A stretch of DNA of 64,000 nt from NCBI GenBank assembly GCA_942490995.1, contig CALOBG010000065.1:1-64000 (forward strand), in the 5' to 3' direction. Below the pieces are notes generated by a model. That model was not told the origin of the DNA. It did no database searches and worked only from the letters and a program-made list of their open reading frames with translations. Made by a program: the position numbers and the translations under genes. Of the stretch, positions 60,344 to 64,000 are shown one piece after another. Origin of the DNA: UBA981 sp942490995. GTDB lineage: Bacteria > Pseudomonadota > Gammaproteobacteria > Ga0077536. Position 1 is the stretch's first letter. Each line of letters opens with the position of its first letter.

Positions 60344-63235
60344 TCATAAGCGCTCAACCTGCATGCCGGCTTCACGCATGGCCGCCGCACTTGCGGCCCC
60401 GCCGATGACCGCGGCGCAGCCGCGGTCGGCAACGAGGAAACGCTGCCCGACGCGAACCAGGTCGGCATGGGTAACCGCCAGAGCGGCGTCGCGATATTTT
60501 TTGCGATAAGCGTCATCGCGCCCGCACAGGGCATTGATGAACGCGCGTTCGGCTTCTCCGGCCGGGGAGCGCGGCTGATCGAGGGCGCGGATCGTGCCCA
60601 GGATCGATTCCTCGACGCGCTGCGGGTCATTGTGATCGGTATACCACGCCAGCGCGCGGTCGAAATCGTGCAGGGTTTCGCGCAGACGTGGATCGCGGTA
60701 GGAGTAAAACCTGAACGTGCCGCTGTCGGAATCGTAGCCCGCGCCAGAGCCGTAGGCGCCGCCCTGCTCGCGTATCTCGCGATGCAGAAAACCATCCTGG
60801 AGGTAACGCGCGAGTACCGACATCACCGGGGCATCGTTCGACGATGCTTCAGCGGCGCTATACGCCTTGGCGCAGAAATTGACCTGCGAGTTCGTGATCC
60901 AGGCGTTGGCGGTATCGTGCTCCTCAAGTGCCGCATCGAAAGCGCGGAAGGGCGAGCTGCCGTGTTCGACCGCGGCGCTGAGCTGCGCGTGGGCGCCGCG
61001 CAGAACGTCGCCTTCTCCGATCATCGCGATCCGGCGCGGGGCCTCAGCAAGCTTGTCCCGGATCGAAGCGAACAACTCAAACAGGGCGTCGAGCGCGGCG
61101 ATGTCCAGCTGAGCGCTGGCGGTTCTCTGCAGCAGCTTGACCGCGCTGGGACCATCCCAGACTTCGTCCAGCGCGGCGGTGCGGGAAAGTGGACGCGCGG
61201 CGGCGAGGATTGCCAGATGGTGGCCACGCTCGGTGATCGACTGCTCGGCCTCGGCGCGTGATTGGCGCAGCAGCTCGTGCAGTCGCGCATGTTCGTCAAA
61301 GCGCACGCCGGAAACGATCTCTTCGCTCGTGCAAATAATATCGTTGCGCTTGCGCGCGAGGCCTTTGCCCGAAACGATCAGCCAGGCGTGCGACGCATTG
61401 GCGTCGCCCAGTACCGGGCGCGACAGCGGATACACCGAATAAGTCCCACTCAGGACACGCCGCGCCTGCACGGCAAGGTAGTCTTCGCTGCCACAGCCCA
61501 GTTCCGTCACGTATTCGCACCACAGCGGCAGCACGCCGATCTCGGCAGCACTCAGCAGGGGCAGGCGCAATGCCAGTTTGATGCGGAACACGCCGTTCGT
61601 GCCGCACTCGTACTCAGCGATCGGTGCGGCCGTTCCGTGCACCGCAACGGGTTGCTGCAGTGGCTGTGCCGGCGGTACATCAGCGAGCGTGACGCGCGGC
61701 AGGACGCGGTCATCGTCGATCTGCGCCTGGCGCTGACGCAGGGCCAGGGCGCGCTCATGCAAGGCGGCCAGCGCACGCGTATCCATGCCCGCGCGCAAGG
61801 CCTCGAGGCGGGCCGCCTCGCAGGCCGCGTCACGCGCATGCTTTTCACTGTCGGGACGCATCACGACGCGTACTCGATGCGGGTTGTCGAGCAATACGCG
61901 CGCAACCAGGGCGCGCAGGTAGCCGGCCTCACCGATCCGCTTGCGCAGACGCGCGATGGCCGGTCCCAGATCGAGCAGGTCCAGCGCCGCGCCACGGTAC
62001 ATCGCCGCCGGCATCATCCGTCCCATGAGCTGTAGTCCGAACGGATAGCTGCCGCCGCCGATGTCTCGCTGCGCGAGTTCGAGGCGGTCGACTACCGCGT
62101 CGAGCGCGTCGGCATCCATACCATCGTCAGCAAACCTGGCGATAACCGCGACGATATCCCGTTCCAGGGCCTCGGCGTGCGCGACCTCGCTGCCCTCGAC
62201 CCCGCACAGAAACACCAGCTGGCGGGTCGAGTCGTCGAGTCCGCACAGTTCCGACGGCGCCGACGCCAGCGTCGTCGACTCCAGGTAGTGCCGCAACGGC
62301 GAGGCGCCATGTTCGAGCAGGATGGTCTCCAGCAGATGGCCCTCGATGAAAGCATCGGCGTCGGCACTCGTGCCGAACATCCAGCCCCAGACGATATGCG
62401 TTTGCGCCGCGCCGTCCTCGTCGACGGCATAGCTGAATTCGTGTTCGCGTGGCGCGATGAACGGCGATTGCAGCGGGCTTACCAGCTGCGAGCGGCGTTC
62501 GTCGAAATGGTCGAGTGCCAGCTCGGCGAAGCGGGCGTGCTGTTCGGCGACCGGGAAATTGCCGTAGGTCATCAGCACCGCGTTCGACGGGTGGTAGTGG
62601 CGGGCATGGAAAGCGCGCAGTTGTTCATGACTCAGGTCGGGAATGCGCAGCGGATCGCCGCCGCTGTTGTGGTGATACACCGCGTCCGGAAACAACACCG
62701 TATGCAGGTGTTGCCACAGTTGCGTCAGCGGTGAGCTCATGGCGCCCTTCATTTCGTTGTAGACCACGCCATGCAGTTCCAGCCTGCTATCCGCACCTTC
62801 GCCTCTGACCTCGACTCGCCAGCCTTCCTGGGCGAAATCGAGCGGATCCAGGCGCGGGAAAAACACCGCATCCAGGTACACGGCAAGCAGATTCTCATAG
62901 TCCTTGTGATTCTGGGTCGCGAACGGGTAGGCGGTGGCGTCGCCGCTGGTGAAGGCGTTCATATAGGTATTGAGCGAACGCCGCAGCATCATGAAAAACG
63001 GATCGCGCACGGGATAACGCCGCGAACCGCACAAGGTCGTGTGCTCGAGAATATGGGCTACCCCGGACGAGTCGTCAGGCAGGGTCGGGAACGCGATCAT
63101 GAATGCGTTGTGTGGATCCTCGCTGGCGAGGTGATAGTGCCGCGCGCCGGTCGGCTGATGTCGATATTGCGTATAGGTCACCCCCAGTGCCGCAACCGGA
63201 AAGGACTCTACAACTTCGAACATTTGATTTGCCAT
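60344..63235 (-). CDS. M16C-family zinc peptidase (PreP-like)
   Basis: A 963-residue insulinase-type peptidase. The inverted zinc motif HILEH is at 61-65 (SGVAHILEHTTLCGSRRYPV), with the distal Glu in the GVVYNEMKGAMSS region, and the M16C-associated domain and R/Y pair (RDDAYRKKYRDAAL; GSGAGYDSDSGTFRFYSYRD) follow. It has four lobes as in PreP (presequence protease), which degrades free signal or transit peptides and other short peptides inside a closed chamber. No signal peptide, so cytoplasmic. It is divergent from yajQ. Confidence 0.93.
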   Translation of the reverse strand: MANQMFEVVESFPVAALGVTYTQYRHQPTGARHYHLASEDPHNAFMIAFPTLPDDSSGVAHILEHTTLCGSRRYPVRDPFFMMLRRSLNTYMNAFTSGDATAYPFATQNHKDYENLLAVYLDAVFFPRLDPLDFAQEGWRVEVRGEGADSRLELHGVVYNEMKGAMSSPLTQLWQHLHTVLFPDAVYHHNSGGDPLRIPDLSHEQLRAFHARHYHPSNAVLMTYGNFPVAEQHARFAELALDHFDERRSQLVSPLQSPFIAPREHEFSYAVDEDGAAQTHIVWGWMFGTSADADAFIEGHLLETILLEHGASPLRHYLESTTLASAPSELCGLDDSTRQLVFLCGVEGSEVAHAEALERDIVAVIARFADDGMDADALDAVVDRLELAQRDIGGGSYPFGLQLMGRMMPAAMYRGAALDLLDLGPAIARLRKRIGEAGYLRALVARVLLDNPHRVRVVMRPDSEKHARDAACEAARLEALRAGMDTRALAALHERALALRQRQAQIDDDRVLPRVTLADVPPAQPLQQPVAVHGTAAPIAEYECGTNGVFRIKLALRLPLLSAAEIGVLPLWCEYVTELGCGSEDYLAVQARRVLSGTYSVYPLSRPVLGDANASHAWLIVSGKGLARKRNDIICTSEEIVSGVRFDEHARLHELLRQSRAEAEQSITERGHHLAILAAARPLSRTAALDEVWDGPSAVKLLQRTASAQLDIAALDALFELFASIRDKLAEAPRRIAMIGEGDVLRGAHAQLSAAVEHGSSPFRAFDAALEEHDTANAWITNSQVNFCAKAYSAAEASSNDAPVMSVLARYLQDGFLHREIREQGGAYGSGAGYDSDSGTFRFYSYRDPRLRETLHDFDRALAWYTDHNDPQRVEESILGTIRALDQPRSPAGEAERAFINALCGRDDAYRKKYRDAALAVTHADLVRVGQRFLVADRGCAAVIGGAASAAAMREAGMQVERL

Positions 63236-63385
63236 CGGGTGGGATCAGGCTCCGTTTGTGCAGTGGCGGCGCGCGCCGTTCGCGGTCCGCGTCTGATGCG
63301 CTGGCGCTTCGCGGCGCTATACTGCGTGATCGCTAAATGACGTTCCGCTGCCGCTCGCGCCGGACCGGACCCTGGAGAAACAGCC

Positions 63386-63868
63386 ATGCCTTCGTTCGAT
63401 ATCGTATCCGAGGTCGACCAGCACGAATTAACCAACGCCGTCGACCAGGCAACTCGTGAACTATCCACGCGTTTTGACTTCAAGGGCACGAATGCCCGCA
63501 TTGAGCGCAATGATAATGTCATCACGCTCATTGCAGAAGCTGAATTTCAAACCCGGCAGATTCTCGAGATCCTGCAGAACAAGCTTGGCGGCCGGGGTAT
63601 CGACATCGATTGCCTGGAACTCGGGACGGTATCGACGAATGTCGCCGAGGCGCGCCTGCCGATCACGGTGCGCGAAGGTGTAGACAAGGACCTGGCGCGC
63701 AAAATGACCAAGCTGATCAAGGATTCGAAACTCAAGGTCCAGTCCCAGATCCAGCAGAACCAACTGCGGGTGACCGGCAAGAGCCGTAACGATCTGCAAA
63801 ATGTGATCAGCATGCTCAAGGCGGCCAAGCTTGAATTTCCACTGCAGTTCAAGAATTTTCGCGATTGA
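63386..63868 (+). CDS. yajQ: YajQ family nucleotide-binding protein (UPF0234)
   Basis: A 160-residue protein with two ferredoxin-like halves: MPSFDIVSEVDQHELTNAVD, STRFDFKGTNARIE, then KLIKDSKLKVQSQIQQNQLR and VTGKSRNDLQNVIS. Members bind nucleic acids or nucleotides, and one (in Xanthomonas) binds cyclic-di-GMP. GGAGAAA lies 5 bases upstream of the ATG. Length and sequence match the family closely. Confidence 0.95.
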   Translation: MPSFDIVSEVDQHELTNAVDQATRELSTRFDFKGTNARIERNDNVITLIAEAEFQTRQILEILQNKLGGRGIDIDCLELGTVSTNVAEARLPITVREGVDKDLARKMTKLIKDSKLKVQSQIQQNQLRVTGKSRNDLQNVISMLKAAKLEFPLQFKNFRD

Positions 63869-63878
63869 GTGCTGGCCG

Positions 63879-64000
63879 GTGAGTTTCGATCAGAGCGAGG
63901 CCTTCTTTGACTGCCCGTATTGCGGCGAGCGCATCAGTATCCTGGTCGACCACAGCGTCGAATCGCAGGACTATATCGAAGACTGCGAAGTCTGCTGCCA
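63879..64000 (+). CDS. CPXCG-motif cysteine-rich protein, N-terminal part
   Basis: From GTG 63879 the frame reads VSFDQSEAFFDCPYCGERIS, ILVDHSVESQDYIEDCEVCC and leaves the window. CPYCGE and DCEVCC are the two zinc-ligand pairs of the short (about 60-70 residues) CPXCG cysteine-rich proteins. The role is unknown. It begins 11 bases after yajQ and is probably co-transcribed with it. Confidence 0.85.
   Translation, partial: MSFDQSEAFFDCPYCGERISILVDHSVESQDYIEDCEVCC

Overview
The window is a composite. Bases from about 3245 to 64000 are one continuous, high-GC gammaproteobacterial chromosome segment. It carries a complete division and cell wall (dcw) cluster, petABC-sspAB, pdxB, purT with gloA, secDF-yajC-tgt-queA, dciA, and lpoA-yraN-diaA-dolP. 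No genus can be named from what is visible. The first 3.2 kb do not belong to it. Bases 1-2170 are AT-rich, Clostridia-like DNA made of broken gene pieces. Bases ~2186-3243 look eukaryotic, with a HAT-repeat RNA-processing protein in several frames. The change of source inside secA at ~3244 cuts that gene in half. I read the left end as an assembly or amplification chimera.

Left end, 1-3243: an HNH nuclease start and a decayed AAA ATPase (a Septu PtuAB-like pair, minus strand), the tail of an EAL-HDOD protein, a frameshifted metallophosphatase, then the eukaryote-like piece.

3.2-24.9 kb, almost all minus strand: mraZ, rsmH, ftsL, ftsI, murE, murF, mraY, murD, ftsW, murG, murC, murB, ddl, ftsQ, ftsA, ftsZ, lpxC, then dciA (plus strand), an M23 peptidase and secA. 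The genes make cytoplasmic peptidoglycan precursors, lipid I and II, the septal synthase and the Z-ring. From rsmH to ftsQ the genes overlap by 1-8 bases, so translation is probably coupled. A clear promoter and three 10-bp-spaced MraZ boxes precede mraZ.

25-39 kb: RNase P RNA, rsmI, lpoA, yraN, diaA and dolP; sspB and sspA; the cytochrome bc1 genes petABC; a DegS-like protease; hisD (frameshifted), a short-form hisG, murA, ibaG and mlaC. The usual mlaFED and mlaB are not next to mlaC.

39.5-48 kb: gloA, purT, pdxB, secF, secD, yajC, tgt, queA and tRNA-Leu(CAA).

48-58 kb is accessory. An aromatic ring-cleavage operon (TfdB-like flavin hydroxylase, meta-cleavage hydrolase, zinc alcohol dehydrogenase, MhpB-like extradiol dioxygenase, GntR regulator) is followed by two decayed genes, an acetyltransferase, a cation diffusion facilitator and a complete IS1380-family element whose transposase is frameshifted.

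57.8-64 kb: an unrecognised 95-residue protein with a strong terminator, a small lipoprotein, an APH-fold kinase, a large M16C peptidase, yajQ and the start of a CPXCG zinc-ribbon protein.
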